DNA from: Archangium sp.
GTDB lineage: Bacteria > Myxococcota > Myxococcia > Myxococcales > Myxococcaceae
Direction of reading: 5' to 3'
NCBI GenBank assembly: GCA_030695565.1
Contig: JAUYRZ010000048.1
Coordinates: 1 to 64,000 of the forward strand
Length of the DNA stretch: 64,000 nt
Shown here: positions 34,743-43,193 of the stretch, one piece after another
Layout: each line of letters begins with the position of its first letter
How positions within the stretch are numbered: position 1 is the first letter of the stretch
Made by a program: the position numbers and the translations under genes
Notes under the pieces: model-generated
What the model saw: the letters and a program-made list of their open reading frames with translations, nothing else
Database searches by the model: none
Told to the model about the DNA's origin: nothing

Positions 34743-36053
34743 ATGACTTTCCGAACGGCCCTGGTGCTCGTCGCCTTCTCCGCGAGCACTGCAGCGGCGC
34801 AGCGCGTCTCCTTTCCCAGCTTCACCGGCCCCAGCGCCGCCAGCGTGCGCAACCAGGTCGTCGGCGCCGTCTGCGACACCGCCGATTGCGTCTCCGCCAC
34901 CAAGGTCACCACCAGCGGCAAACCCGACTGGAAGAAGGCCAAGAAGGAGTCGGTGCAGTTCTTCGTGACCGGCGCGGTCGCCAAACGCGGCAAGGCGTTG
35001 ACGCTCGATCTGTTCGTCTTCACCAAGGCGGGCGCGCCCAGGGCCCGCAAGAACTTCCCGCTCGACAAGAACGGCACGCTTTCGCCGAAGAACCTGCAGA
35101 GCGTGATGGACCTGCTGGGCAGCACCTTCGGTCAACGCGCCGCGCCCGAGCCGACCCCGCCGATGGTCGAAGAGAAGCCCGCGGCCCGGGAGCCCACCAG
35201 AACCAACCGCCCCGCGGATCCGCCGCCTGCGCGTGCGCAGAGGAAGCCGGAAACCACCCCAGAGGCTGAGCCGGAGCAGCGTGGTGAGCCGGAAGCGCCG
35301 TCGAGCGCGAAGGACAAGAACAAGCCGACCTTCCTGGTGCTCGACGTGGGCGCTGAGATCCTCAACCGCCGGCTGGAGTACTCGCAGGTCGCCACCTCCA
35401 ACCTGCGCCGCTACGATCTCACGCTCTACGGCCAGCTCGCCATCGGCGCCGAGTTCTACCCGTTGGCGCTCGTGCGCGACGATCTGCTCGCGGGCCTGGG
35501 CCTGGAAGCGAGCATCGCGTTCGCGCCGTGGCTCCAGTCACGCCTGGCCAGCATCCCCGAAGCGTTCCCCACGTCGACCCTGCGCATCGACGCGGGAATT
35601 CGGTTCAGCATCGCGCCGATCAAGACCTACGCGCTGCGCATCGCGCCGTACCTCGGAGTCCGTTCGCACAGCTTCACCGTCGGCGCGTTGCCGGATGGGC
35701 GCCGGCTCGACGGGTTGCCCAACATCTCGCTGGTCGGTCTGCGTGCGGGTCTGGCCATCGAGCTGCCCATCGTGCCGCGCTGGCTGACGTTGTTCGGCCG
35801 CTTCGGGGTGATCCCGGTGTTCGGCTCAGGCGAGATCATCTCGCCGGCGTTCTTCCCCAACGGGAGCGCCTTCGGGCTCGAGGGCAACGCGGGCCTCGGC
35901 GTGAACCTCGTCTCGTTCCTGCAGATCCGCGCGGGCTTCGACTTCGCCCGCTACGGCTTCACCTTCACCACGCAGCCGACCGATCCGTACGTGGCCGCGG
36001 GCGCGACCGACACGTACATCGGCGGCAAGGCGTCGCTGCGACTCTCGTTCTGA
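34743..36053 (+). CDS. Putative outer-membrane protein with N-terminal stress-type domain and beta-barrel
   Basis: This 436-residue protein has a Sec signal (MTFRTALVLVAFSASTAAAQ). Residues 21-135 form a domain containing SVRNQVVGAVCDTADCVSAT and VQFFVTGAVAKRG, which looks like a nucleotide-independent periplasmic module with a Cys pair. A Pro/Glu/Arg-rich linker (137-200) leads to a C-terminal barrel of about 230 residues ending ASLRLSF, with the terminal aromatic residue. It may bind or hold envelope components; no specific function is visible. It converges on the DUF2254 gene, three bases between stops. Confidence 0.7.
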   Translation: MTFRTALVLVAFSASTAAAQRVSFPSFTGPSAASVRNQVVGAVCDTADCVSATKVTTSGKPDWKKAKKESVQFFVTGAVAKRGKALTLDLFVFTKAGAPRARKNFPLDKNGTLSPKNLQSVMDLLGSTFGQRAAPEPTPPMVEEKPAAREPTRTNRPADPPPARAQRKPETTPEAEPEQRGEPEAPSSAKDKNKPTFLVLDVGAEILNRRLEYSQVATSNLRRYDLTLYGQLAIGAEFYPLALVRDDLLAGLGLEASIAFAPWLQSRLASIPEAFPTSTLRIDAGIRFSIAPIKTYALRIAPYLGVRSHSFTVGALPDGRRLDGLPNISLVGLRAGLAIELPIVPRWLTLFGRFGVIPVFGSGEIISPAFFPNGSAFGLEGNAGLGVNLVSFLQIRAGFDFARYGFTFTTQPTDPYVAAGATDTYIGGKASLRLSF

Positions 36054-36056
36054 AGC

Positions 36057-37355
36057 TCAAGTGCTGAGCTTCGCGGCGACCTCGGCCGCTTCACGCCCGA
36101 GGACTTCGCGCTCGACCGGGCTGTTCACGGTGCGCCCGATCACTTCGATGACCGCCTCGAGCTGCGCGAACAGCGCGCCTCTGCGCTCGGCGGGCAAGGT
36201 CACCTGACCGAGGGTCGCGAAGCACCGCACCAGGTGCCGGAGCATCGCCACGTTGCCTTGCGCGTTCTGCCGGATCTGGTCGAACGCCTCGGCGAGGAAG
36301 TCTGCGTACCCTGGCCGCCGCGCGATCACCCACACGCGCCCCGACGCCCCGCGCGCTGGCCAGGCAAGGTGCCTCGCGCCCAGCCGAGCCAGAATCGCGG
36401 TCAGATGATTGGCGCACATGATCGCGGTGGTGACGTCGTTGACTCCCGGTGAGAGGCCCTTGAGCGCCACGTCGACGAGCTGGCGAATTCCGTACCCCGC
36501 ATCCTGATCGACCGTCCGCTGGCGATCGATGGTGAAGGCCCGATTCACGGCCGCCACCGTGGCCTCGTCGATGGAGCGGGCGTCGAGGAGCGCGGCCAGG
36601 GGCGTGCCTTCGATGACGAACTCGCCGACCCCCCGCTCGAGGCGCACCACGCGCTGCTGCTCGCGCGCCCAGGTGAGCAGCTCCTCGAGCTCGACCCGCT
36701 GGATGTACCCGGTGGTCTGGGAAAGCAGCGGCTGTGGCGTGGCGAACCGGGCTTCGTCGGGCAGCTCGGAGGCCGGCTCACCCGCGCCCTCGGGGAACAG
36801 CTGCTCGATCACGCGCGCCGTGTCGTCCGAGACCAGGGCGATGATGTGCGAGGCCTGAATCGAGGTGCCGATGTGATGAATGAAGAGAATGAGCACGCCG
36901 ATGCCCACGAACGCCAGCACCACCGCGCCCAGCACGGCCAGCCCCGGCACGAACGGGCCCACGTCGCCCCCGCGGATGGTGCGGAGCACCACCAGGCAGT
37001 AGGCAAAGATGCCGAGAAAGACGCCCAGCACCACCTGGTTCACCCGATCACGGATGAAGTTACGCAGGACGCGTGAGCTGTACTGACTCGAAGCCAACGA
37101 GAGCGCCACGATGGTGATCGAGAACACCACGCCGGCGACGGTGATCATCGAGGTGGCGATGGCTGACAGCATGCCGCGAGCACCGTCGGCGCCCGCACCG
37201 AAGAGCCGGGGCCAGGCCTCCAGCGCACCTTTTTCAATCCACGGCTCGAGCTCGATCGCCGCGATCGCCAGGCCCACGCTGGCGAGCACGATCAGCGAAG
37301 GCACGGCCCAGAAGCTGTCGCGCACCGCCGCCCAGAGCGCCTTCACCTTGTTCAT
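36057..37355 (-). CDS. DUF2254 family membrane protein
   Basis: The ATG at 37355 is preceded by AAGGGGGGG and gives 432 residues; an in-frame start at 37394 lacks a site. Four membrane spans lie in the first 170 residues (SFWAVPSLIVLASVGLAIAA, SAIATSMITVAGVVFSITIV, then QYSSRVLRNFIRDRVNQVVL). The remainder is a cytoplasmic domain with DEARFATPQPLLSQTTGYIQ and VDVALKGLSPGVNDVTTA. The family has no known function but looks like a predicted membrane channel or sensor. Length and order fit the family well. Confidence 0.9.
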   Translation of the reverse strand: MNKVKALWAAVRDSFWAVPSLIVLASVGLAIAAIELEPWIEKGALEAWPRLFGAGADGARGMLSAIATSMITVAGVVFSITIVALSLASSQYSSRVLRNFIRDRVNQVVLGVFLGIFAYCLVVLRTIRGGDVGPFVPGLAVLGAVVLAFVGIGVLILFIHHIGTSIQASHIIALVSDDTARVIEQLFPEGAGEPASELPDEARFATPQPLLSQTTGYIQRVELEELLTWAREQQRVVRLERGVGEFVIEGTPLAALLDARSIDEATVAAVNRAFTIDRQRTVDQDAGYGIRQLVDVALKGLSPGVNDVTTAIMCANHLTAILARLGARHLAWPARGASGRVWVIARRPGYADFLAEAFDQIRQNAQGNVAMLRHLVRCFATLGQVTLPAERRGALFAQLEAVIEVIGRTVNSPVEREVLGREAAEVAAKLST

Positions 37356-37457
37356 TGCCCCCCCTTGAGGCCGCACGATGGCCGCTCCGGCCACTCATAA
37401 GCGCGCGAAGGCGCGAACTCAGCGCTTCAGCCCCGGGTGTTCGGTCAGTCTGACCTT

Positions 37458-37838
37458 CTACTTCGACGGGGGCACGCAGGACTTCGAGGTGCTCACGCCC
37501 ACGTGTTCTGCGTTGCCGACGCAGTTCGCCTCGTTGTCGACGGTGCGGTTGAAGTTGCACTGCGGCTTGTCGGTGCAATCGCGGAAGCAGTAGTTGGTGC
37601 CGCTCACCTTCACGCACGACGAGCCGGTGACGCAGTCGTCATCTTTCGTGCAGCCCGACAGACCGCAGTAACCGCCCTTGAAGCCGGTCAGACACTTGAG
37701 CTGAACGTCGCCCACCTTCGCGCAGTCGGTGTCTGTACCGCATTGAGCAGCGATGCCGATTTGATCAGCTGCATTGCCACAGCCCGCCGCGCTGATCAGC
37801 ACCGCGAGCCAGAGTGTCTTCATCGGGTTGGTCTTCAT
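37458..37838 (-). CDS. Small Cys-rich lipoprotein
   Basis: This protein of 126 residues has a short lipoprotein signal ([20 protein letters not shown]). The mature part carries eleven or so cysteines in the repeated pattern [16 protein letters not shown] and [12 protein letters not shown], as in the lipoproteins at 8505 and 27970. An alternative ATG lies at 37823. It is divergent from the collagen-like gene at 37893, 54 bases away, so the two may share a control region. Function is unknown; secreted and disulfide-bonded is likely. Confidence 0.75.
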   Translation of the reverse strand: MKTNPMKTLWLAVLISAAGCGNAADQIGIAAQCGTDTDCAKVGDVQLKCLTGFKGGYCGLSGCTKDDDCVTGSSCVKVSGTNYCFRDCTDKPQCNFNRTVDNEANCVGNAEHVGVSTSKSCVPPSK

Positions 37839-37892
37839 GAAGTCACCGTACCTCTGTTTGCACTTTCATGACGGCCCGGGGGTCGGGCGGGA

Positions 37893-39263
37893 ATGCGTCG
37901 TCTTCTGCTCGCGTCTGCCTGCATTCTGCTCTCCGCCTGCCCTTCGCCCAGTGGCTCCGAAGGCCCGCAGGGGCCGAAGGGTGATCCCGGCGCACCAGGC
38001 CCCGCTGGGGCGGTCGGCCCGCAAGGACCCCAGGGCGAGCCCGGCATGACCGGCGCCATGGGAGCGCAGGGCCCGATGGGCACGGTGCTGGTGCTCGATG
38101 GAGGTGTCGTCACAGGTCCCCAGGGAGTTCAGGGCGCATCGGTCGTGCTGCGCAGCCTCGACGCCGGAACTCAGTGCGCCAGGGGAGGCGTCGTGGTCTC
38201 GCTCGAAGACGGCGGTTCCCCGCAGGTGGTCTGCAACGGGCTCGATGGACCGCAGGGCATTCAAGGTCTCCAGGGCATCGCGGGGCCCACGGGCTCGCCC
38301 GGTCTGCAGGGACCGGCCGGCGTTCAAGGCCCGCCCGGAACCATCGGCCCCGCGGGACCTGCTGGCATGACGGGCATGACGGGCTCAACTGGCGCGGCGG
38401 GTGCTCCGGGTTCTGCTGGCCCCGCGGGTGCGCCCGGCCAGACGGGACCGATGGGGCCTCCCGGGCCAGCGGGGCCGGCGCTCCTGCTCGACGGCGGGAC
38501 GATCCCGGTGAGTGCCTCTGAAGGCTTCAGCTTCGCCGGCTTCACCGCCACGCTCTACGACGGCAACCTCGGCGGCCCCATCGGCGCCAACGCCAGGTGC
38601 GCTGCGGAGTATGCGAACAGCCACCTCTGCACCGACCGCGAGTTCGATTGGACGGGCGCCTCGACCATTCCCGGCGCGACCGGCTTCTGGGCTGATGACG
38701 CGCAGTACTCCTCGCAGTCGTCGCCCAACTACTACGCGCGCGATCGTTCGGGCTCGTACTCGTGCAACAGCTGGCGCTCTGCCGACGGCCCGGGAAATTA
38801 CGCCCAGTTCACCGACGCGCAGGGCCTGCGCGCGAGCCCCACCTACAACCTGTGCAACGTGCCCCGGCAGCTCGCCTGTTGCCGCTCGCCGCATGCGGCC
38901 TGGTTCCGTGGCTTCACCGCGCAGACGTACGACGGCAACCTGGGCGGCCCCCTCGGTGCCAACGCGAAGTGTTCGCTGGAATACCCGCGCAGCCACCTGT
39001 GCACCGATCGCGAGTTCGCCTGGGCCGGCACGGGCGTCTCTCCGGGCGCCGCGGGCTTCTGGGCCGACGACGCGCAGTACTCCTCACAGTCATCGCCCAA
39101 CTACTACCCCCGTGATCGCTCCGGCTCGTACTCGTGCAACAGCTGGCGCTCTGCCGACGGCCCGGGCAACTACGCGCAGTTCACCGACCCGCAGGGCATG
39201 CGCGCCAGCCCCACGTACAACCTCTGCAATGTGCGCCGTCAGCTCGCCTGCTGCGGCGGCTGA
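37893..39263 (+). CDS. Collagen-like lipoprotein with two tandem Cys-rich C-terminal modules
   Basis: This 456-residue protein has a lipoprotein signal ([16 protein letters not shown]). Residues 23-205 are mostly G-x-y collagen triplets ([16 protein letters not shown], and further [13 protein letters not shown]), broken twice by short non-collagen stretches with LVLDGG. Two modules follow, 214-332 and 338-456. Each carries [20 protein letters not shown], [47 protein letters not shown] and a closing QLACC. They share most residues. The collagen part likely forms a trimeric stalk and the modules a globular head at the cell surface. Ligand unknown. Confidence 0.85.
   Translation: MRRLLLASACILLSACPSPSGSEGPQGPKGDPGAPGPAGAVGPQGPQGEPGMTGAMGAQGPMGTVLVLDGGVVTGPQGVQGASVVLRSLDAGTQCARGGVVVSLEDGGSPQVVCNGLDGPQGIQGLQGIAGPTGSPGLQGPAGVQGPPGTIGPAGPAGMTGMTGSTGAAGAPGSAGPAGAPGQTGPMGPPGPAGPALLLDGGTIPVSASEGFSFAGFTATLYDGNLGGPIGANARCAAEYANSHLCTDREFDWTGASTIPGATGFWADDAQYSSQSSPNYYARDRSGSYSCNSWRSADGPGNYAQFTDAQGLRASPTYNLCNVPRQLACCRSPHAAWFRGFTAQTYDGNLGGPLGANAKCSLEYPRSHLCTDREFAWAGTGVSPGAAGFWADDAQYSSQSSPNYYPRDRSGSYSCNSWRSADGPGNYAQFTDPQGMRASPTYNLCNVRRQLACCGG
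38532..38889 (+). repeat. First copy of a tandem coding duplication (surface module)
   Basis: Codons 214-332 of the collagen-like protein. It is collinear with 38904-39260, offset by 372 bases. The run from ctcgtactcgtgcaacagct onward and the GACGGCAACCTcGGCGGCCC start are near-identical at the DNA level in both copies, indicating recent duplication or gene conversion. Confidence 0.85.
38904..39260 (+). repeat. Second copy of the tandem coding duplication
   Basis: Codons 338-456 of the same protein. Most differences from copy one fall early in the module ([38 protein letters not shown]). The second half is almost identical. Confidence 0.85.
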
Positions 39264-39286
39264 GTCACGGACTGTGCTTGCACAGT

Positions 39287-39631
39287 GGCGCTCGATGCCA
39301 AGGGCTTGGCATCTTCGACCTCGAAGTGCGCGGGCCCAATGAAGTGTGGGCCATCGCGAGCTCAGTCTCACCGCTGATGACCATGCGCTCGCATGGCGTC
39401 TACCTGTGGGACGGCACCGGCTGGTTCACCATCGACACCTCGGCCCAACCTTTCGGCAGCCTCGCGGTGCAGTCATCGAACGTGGTGTGGGCCGCGGGCC
39501 AGACCGGCGGTTGGTGGCGACGCACTGGCACCGGCATCGAGCGTTTCCCGTCTGGCGCACCGGCTGCCGACACCGTTCGCACCGTCGCAGGCGCCGGCCA
39601 GACCATGATGGCGTTTTCAAGCAACGGCGTC
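39287..39631 (+). pseudogene. Remnant of a beta-propeller-type (DVWAVG-repeat) protein
   Basis: In a frame with no start, about 115 codons read LGIFDLEVRGPNEVWAIASS, then HGVYLWDGTGWFTI, SNVVWAAGQTGGWWRRTGTG and IERF. The spaced NEVWA...LWDGTGW and NVVWAAG...W motifs are typical of repeats in myxobacterial propeller-like lipoproteins. There is no signal peptide, start codon or further repeat, and the piece is cut at about 39630 by the end of the convergent methyltransferase gene. It is the only content of the gap 39264-39616. A functional gene is not supported. Confidence 0.5.
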
Positions 39632-40315
39632 CGCCCGCTGGCGCCAGTAGAGGCCGGTGCACTCCGGCACCACTGTCCACCCGTTTTCGCGCACGCGGGT
39701 GATCAGGCGCGCCCCGAAGAAGAAGCCCAGGGTCTGCGCCGCTTCGTCCACCGTCGCGAAGGCGTAGTCGGTGCGCAGCACGCGATGCGAGAAGCCCAGC
39801 GTCTCGAGCGCGAAGGCGTGAAACGGCTCGAGGGAGTGACCCCCTTCGAAGGGCGTCGCCACGCCGGTGCCCATCGTCTCGATCATCACCAACGTGCCGC
39901 CGGGGCGCACGATGCGCTCCAGCTCGCGCACCCAGCGCTGGAGATCGTCGCGCCAGCCCGTCGGGTTCCACGCCAGCGCGTGACCGAAGGCCCAGCCCTC
40001 GAGCGCGAAGTCGGCGCTCGCGTCGGGCACCGGCAAGGCGTCGTGCAGCGCGACACCCCACTCCACTGAAGGCAGCGACTGTTTCGCGACGTCAATCATG
40101 GGGGCCGCCGCGTCAAAGGCCTTCACCGTTCGCGCACGCGGAGCGATGAGCCGCGTGAGCCGCCCGGTGCCCGCGCCGGTCTCGACCACGTCGAGCGAAC
40201 GCTCACCCATCAACTCGAAGAGCGCGCGGCCGAGGTTGCCTTCGTGATCTTCGTGAGAGACCAGCGTGTCGTAGCGGTCGGCGTGGTGTTCATAGACTTC
40301 GCGGTAGTCGGGCAC
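39617..40315 (-). CDS. Class I SAM-dependent methyltransferase
   Basis: This 232-residue protein carries VVETGAGTGRLTRLIA (SAM motif I, about residues 43-58), a D in AFDAAAPMID, and DALPVPDASADFALEG and VRPGGTLVMIET (motifs post-I and III). The layout fits the Methyltransf_11/25 type acting on small molecules. The C-terminal region (AFATVDEAAQTLGFFFG) resembles cyclopropane or quinone methyltransferase lids, but the substrate is unknown. Its 3' end overlaps the propeller remnant. Confidence 0.85.
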   Translation of the reverse strand: MPDYREVYEHHADRYDTLVSHEDHEGNLGRALFELMGERSLDVVETGAGTGRLTRLIAPRARTVKAFDAAAPMIDVAKQSLPSVEWGVALHDALPVPDASADFALEGWAFGHALAWNPTGWRDDLQRWVRELERIVRPGGTLVMIETMGTGVATPFEGGHSLEPFHAFALETLGFSHRVLRTDYAFATVDEAAQTLGFFFGARLITRVRENGWTVVPECTGLYWRQRADAVA

Positions 40316-40358
40316 GGGCGCACTCTCTCAGGATGTCAGTGCCTCTCGGTAGGGTGCT

Positions 40359-40380
40359 GTTTCGGCGCTGATGCCGAAAC
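40359..40380 (+). promoter_or_regulatory. Perfect 8-bp hairpin upstream of the hypothetical gene
   Basis: GTTTCGGC-gctgat-GCCGAAAC is a perfect dyad ending 16 bases before the ATG at 40397 and next to the GGGGGG ribosome site. It may be a repressor site or a leader hairpin that affects ribosome access. Confidence 0.5.
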
Positions 40381-40396
40381 GCAACGGGGGGAACAC

Positions 40397-41182
40397 ATGA
40401 ACGCAGAACAGGTGATGGTCAGTGAGCAGGAGAGGAGCCTCGAGCTCGAGGTTGCAGGCGGACACGCCACCAGGTCGACGCTCGGCAAGCTCGAGCGCCT
40501 CAGGAAAGAGCGGCAGCGCGCGAGCCTGGGGCGGCTGGCGAGGCTGTTCGACGACTATGAGTTTCGCGACGAGATGCTCTTCAGCGCGCGCCTTCGCAGG
40601 CGGGCCGGCGAGTTGGTGCAGTGCCTCGACGACCCACAGTGGGCCACGGTGCAGTTGCTCGACCTCGCCTCAGGGAGTTTCCCAGCGCTCGAGGGGAAGA
40701 TGGGAGCGTTCTTCAATTCATTGCCGCAGCTCCACACGGTGACTCGCTTGCAGCCGCGCCTGCTGCCCGAGGTGCCCTGCCCGCGAATCACCTCCGTCTC
40801 ACTCCCCGCAGCGCCCCTCGACCGGCTGGCCGCGGCTTTTCCCGGCCTGCGATCACTGGAGTTCGTGGATCATCTTCGCGACGCCCGCGCCTTCTGGGCT
40901 CACCCCTTCATCGACAAGGTGGAGAGCGTCACCGTGCGCTCGCTCACCTGGTCTCAAGGAAAGCTGACCACGCGTGCGGGGCTGGCCCGCGACGCCTTCG
41001 TCGAATGGGTCGAGTCGGGCCCGCCGCTCACGCACATGGAGCTGTCGGAAGACGACATCCTCTCCGCAGGTGAGCTGTACGGCCTCAGAGAACTCCTGGC
41101 CGCGGCTCGCAGAAAAGGGGCCGAGGTCATCCTCATGCCGTCGTCGGAGCGCGGCCACGCTCCCCAGTGGTCTTCGTACTGA
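40397..41182 (+). CDS. Hypothetical protein with possible leucine-rich-repeat-like region
   Basis: The ATG at 40397 follows CGGGGGGAAC and gives 261 residues. The N-terminal 60 residues are strongly charged and helical (LGKLERLRKERQRASLGRLA). The rest alternates short strands and helices (FNSLPQLHTVTRLQPRLL, ITSVSLPAAPLDRLAAAFPG, LRSLEFVDHL) with spacing like degenerate leucine-rich repeats. No domain could be named with confidence. Nothing suggests export. Past its stop the 165 bases to the GGDEF gene hold no gene I can support. Confidence 0.65.
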   Translation: MNAEQVMVSEQERSLELEVAGGHATRSTLGKLERLRKERQRASLGRLARLFDDYEFRDEMLFSARLRRRAGELVQCLDDPQWATVQLLDLASGSFPALEGKMGAFFNSLPQLHTVTRLQPRLLPEVPCPRITSVSLPAAPLDRLAAAFPGLRSLEFVDHLRDARAFWAHPFIDKVESVTVRSLTWSQGKLTTRAGLARDAFVEWVESGPPLTHMELSEDDILSAGELYGLRELLAAARRKGAEVILMPSSERGHAPQWSSY

Positions 41183-41347
41183 CCGGCGCGGACACGGCGA
41201 TGGGCCGCACGTATTCGGTGTCGAACTCGCGCCGCCAGACCTCGCTCGATGACGAGGCGGTCGAGCCAATCGCGGGGGCCGACAGGTCGGGCATCGCCCC
41301 TCCGCGAAGCCTCGAGGCACCCGAAGCGAATCACGAGCCTCGTGAGG

Positions 41348-42232
41348 TCAGCCGATGACGCGGTTGCGGCCGGCCTTCTTGGCCTTGTACAGATTCGCGT
41401 CGGCCAGCTTGATGAACTGGAGCGGCTCGGTCATGTCGCCCACCAGATCCGCCACGCCGATCGACAAGGTCACCTTGATGTCCTTGCCCTCGAAGGTGAA
41501 GCGGTGATCCTCGACCATGCGGCGGATTTTCTCCGCGAGCTTGCGGGTGTTGTCGCCGCCTGACTCGGGCATCACGTACGCGAACTCTTCGCCTCCGTAG
41601 CGCGCGAAACACTCTTCTTTGCGCACCCGGGGTTTGACCACCGCGGCCAGCTCGCGCAGCACGTAGTCGCCCGCGAGGTGGCCGTTGGTGTCGTTGATGT
41701 TCATGAAGTGATCGATGTCGATCATCATCAACGAGAGCGCTCGGTTGTAGCGGTGACAGCGCCCCATCTCGCGCTCGATGAACTCGAGGAAGTAGCGCTT
41801 GTTGAAGATGGTGGTCAGACCGTCACAGATGGTCAGCGTGTAGATCTCTTCGTAGTACTGCTGCTCGATGTTCCCGCCGGAGAGGAACTTGAAGATCGCG
41901 CTGCCGATCTTCACCAGATCGCCGGAGCGCAGCGGCTGCTCCTCGCGGATCTCTTCGTCGTTCAAGTAGGTGCCGTTGGTCGAGCCGAGGTCGCGCACGA
42001 AGAACTTGCCCATGCGGGCGACGACCTGGGCGTGACGGCGGCTCACGTTGTCCATGTCGCAGACGATGAAGTTCTTCTCGTCGCGGCCGACCGTGAACTC
42101 GTCTTCGTCGATGAGCGCGTACTTCTTGCCCAGGAACGGGCCGGCGATCATGACCAGGCAGCTCTCTCCGCTGACCTTCATGTCCTTCAGCTTGGAGATC
42201 TTCGTGACGCGCGTTTCAGTCGGGCCCGGCAT
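41348..42232 (-). CDS. FHA-GGDEF diguanylate cyclase
   Basis: From the ATG at 42232 the protein has 294 residues (a start at 42289 overlaps the divergent gene's ATG). An FHA domain (about 20-105) has FTVGRDEKNFIV, NVSRRHAQV and GSTNGTYLNDEEI, so it should bind phospho-threonine peptides. The GGDEF domain (about 125-290) has DIDHFMNINDTNGHLAGD and the active loop YGGEEF. The inhibitory I-site, normally RxxD five residues before GGEEF, reads RKEE here, so product inhibition may be weakened. This joins protein-kinase signals to c-di-GMP production. Confidence 0.93.
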   Translation of the reverse strand: MPGPTETRVTKISKLKDMKVSGESCLVMIAGPFLGKKYALIDEDEFTVGRDEKNFIVCDMDNVSRRHAQVVARMGKFFVRDLGSTNGTYLNDEEIREEQPLRSGDLVKIGSAIFKFLSGGNIEQQYYEEIYTLTICDGLTTIFNKRYFLEFIEREMGRCHRYNRALSLMMIDIDHFMNINDTNGHLAGDYVLRELAAVVKPRVRKEECFARYGGEEFAYVMPESGGDNTRKLAEKIRRMVEDHRFTFEGKDIKVTLSIGVADLVGDMTEPLQFIKLADANLYKAKKAGRNRVIG

Positions 42233-42287
42233 CGCGTCTCTTCGTAGCACACCGGCGGGAGCCTCCCACGTAGAGTGTTTTCCCCTC

Positions 42288-43085
42288 ATGAAGCGACTCG
42301 TGGTGATCAGCCTGGGTGTGTTGGCGGTGGGTGGATGTGTGAAACGCGTGATCGAGGTGCCCCCTGAGGCGATGGTCAGCCTGGGCCGGCTTCAGGCCCC
42401 CTGGCGGCCCTGGGCGCAGGTCGACGATCTCTGCGCCATCGACCCGAAGAAGTTCACCGAAGAGCAGCAGGCGATGACCGCGCTGCTGGTGCAGTGGCTC
42501 GGCCAGACCTCCGCCCCCGCCGATGGCGCGTGGGATGACGAACACGTGGCGCTGTTGGAGGAAGGCGTGCGGGTGTTGCCCGGGCCGCTTCAGGCGCAGC
42601 AGGCCTCGTTGAAGAAGGCGGCCTCGGCGGGCTGCCGGTTCGAGGGGCTGGGGCCGGCCACTGAGTTCAATGGGCAGGGGCTGCGGCGAGTGGAAGAGGG
42701 CCCCGAGTTGGCGCGGCAGGTGAAGGGGCGGCTGGCGCTGGCGAAGTGGAAAGAGGCGCGCCCGGCGGCGCAGGCGAACGCGAAGGCCGCGAGCTGCGGC
42801 ACGAAGATGAAGCCGCCGGCGCCGATCCTCTACTTCGCCGCGGAGGACGAGAACGCGCGGTTGGAGTGGTTGTTCTGCGATGGGTCGATGGTGGTGGCGA
42901 CGCCGGGCAATACGCCTTCGTGGGTGGCGGCTCCCACGGCGAAGAAGACGAAGAAGGAGCCGGACCCAAAGGTCTGGCTCGACGTGGCGGCGAAGTTTCC
43001 GCCCGGGAACGTCAGCCGCGCGCCGAAGCTGCCGAAGAAGAAGGTGCAGCGCGAAGAGAACGTGCTGGAGCCGGAAGAGCCGTGA
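42288..43085 (+). CDS. Hypothetical lipoprotein
   Basis: The ATG at 42288 starts a lipoprotein signal (MKRLVVISLGVLAVGGC), and the protein has 265 residues. The body has three cysteines (LCAIDPK, AGCRF, SCGTKM) and a Lys/Pro-rich C-terminal tail. No family was recognised. It is divergent from the FHA-GGDEF gene, with 55 bases between starts, so the two may share a promoter region. An earlier in-frame ATG inside the divergent gene is not used. Confidence 0.7.
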   Translation: MKRLVVISLGVLAVGGCVKRVIEVPPEAMVSLGRLQAPWRPWAQVDDLCAIDPKKFTEEQQAMTALLVQWLGQTSAPADGAWDDEHVALLEEGVRVLPGPLQAQQASLKKAASAGCRFEGLGPATEFNGQGLRRVEEGPELARQVKGRLALAKWKEARPAAQANAKAASCGTKMKPPAPILYFAAEDENARLEWLFCDGSMVVATPGNTPSWVAAPTAKKTKKEPDPKVWLDVAAKFPPGNVSRAPKLPKKKVQREENVLEPEEP

Positions 43086-43094
43086 AACAGAAAA

Positions 43095-43148
43095 CCTCTC
43101 CCTGCGAGCGGGGAGAGGTCGGTCCCAACGGGACCGGGTGAGGGGCCC
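43095..43148. repeat. CTCTCCC/GGGAGAGG palindromic element, copy 5 (extended)
   Basis: CCTCTCCCTGCGAGCGGGGA then GAGGTCGGTCCCAACGGGAC then CGGGTGAGGGGCCC. It fills the convergent gap between the lipoprotein and the GMC oxidoreductase, and its inner GGTCCC/GGGACC extends the palindrome. Confidence 0.7.
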
Positions 43149-43167
43149 ACTTGCTTCGACCCGCACC

Positions 43168-43193
43168 CCGACCGTTACACCCGACCGTTACAC
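43168..43193. repeat. Perfect 13-bp tandem duplication over the GMC stop codon
   Basis: CCGACCGTTACAC occurs twice back to back. The second copy contains the TAA stop of the leftward GMC gene, so the first copy is a slippage duplicate just beyond it. Confidence 0.8.

Noticed and set aside
41183-41347. Possible short genes in the 165-base gap before the GGDEF gene
   Set aside because: Several short frames are open in both strands, but none has a ribosome site or recognisable motif. A CACGAG-c-CTCGTG palindrome at its right end has a loop too small for a hairpin.
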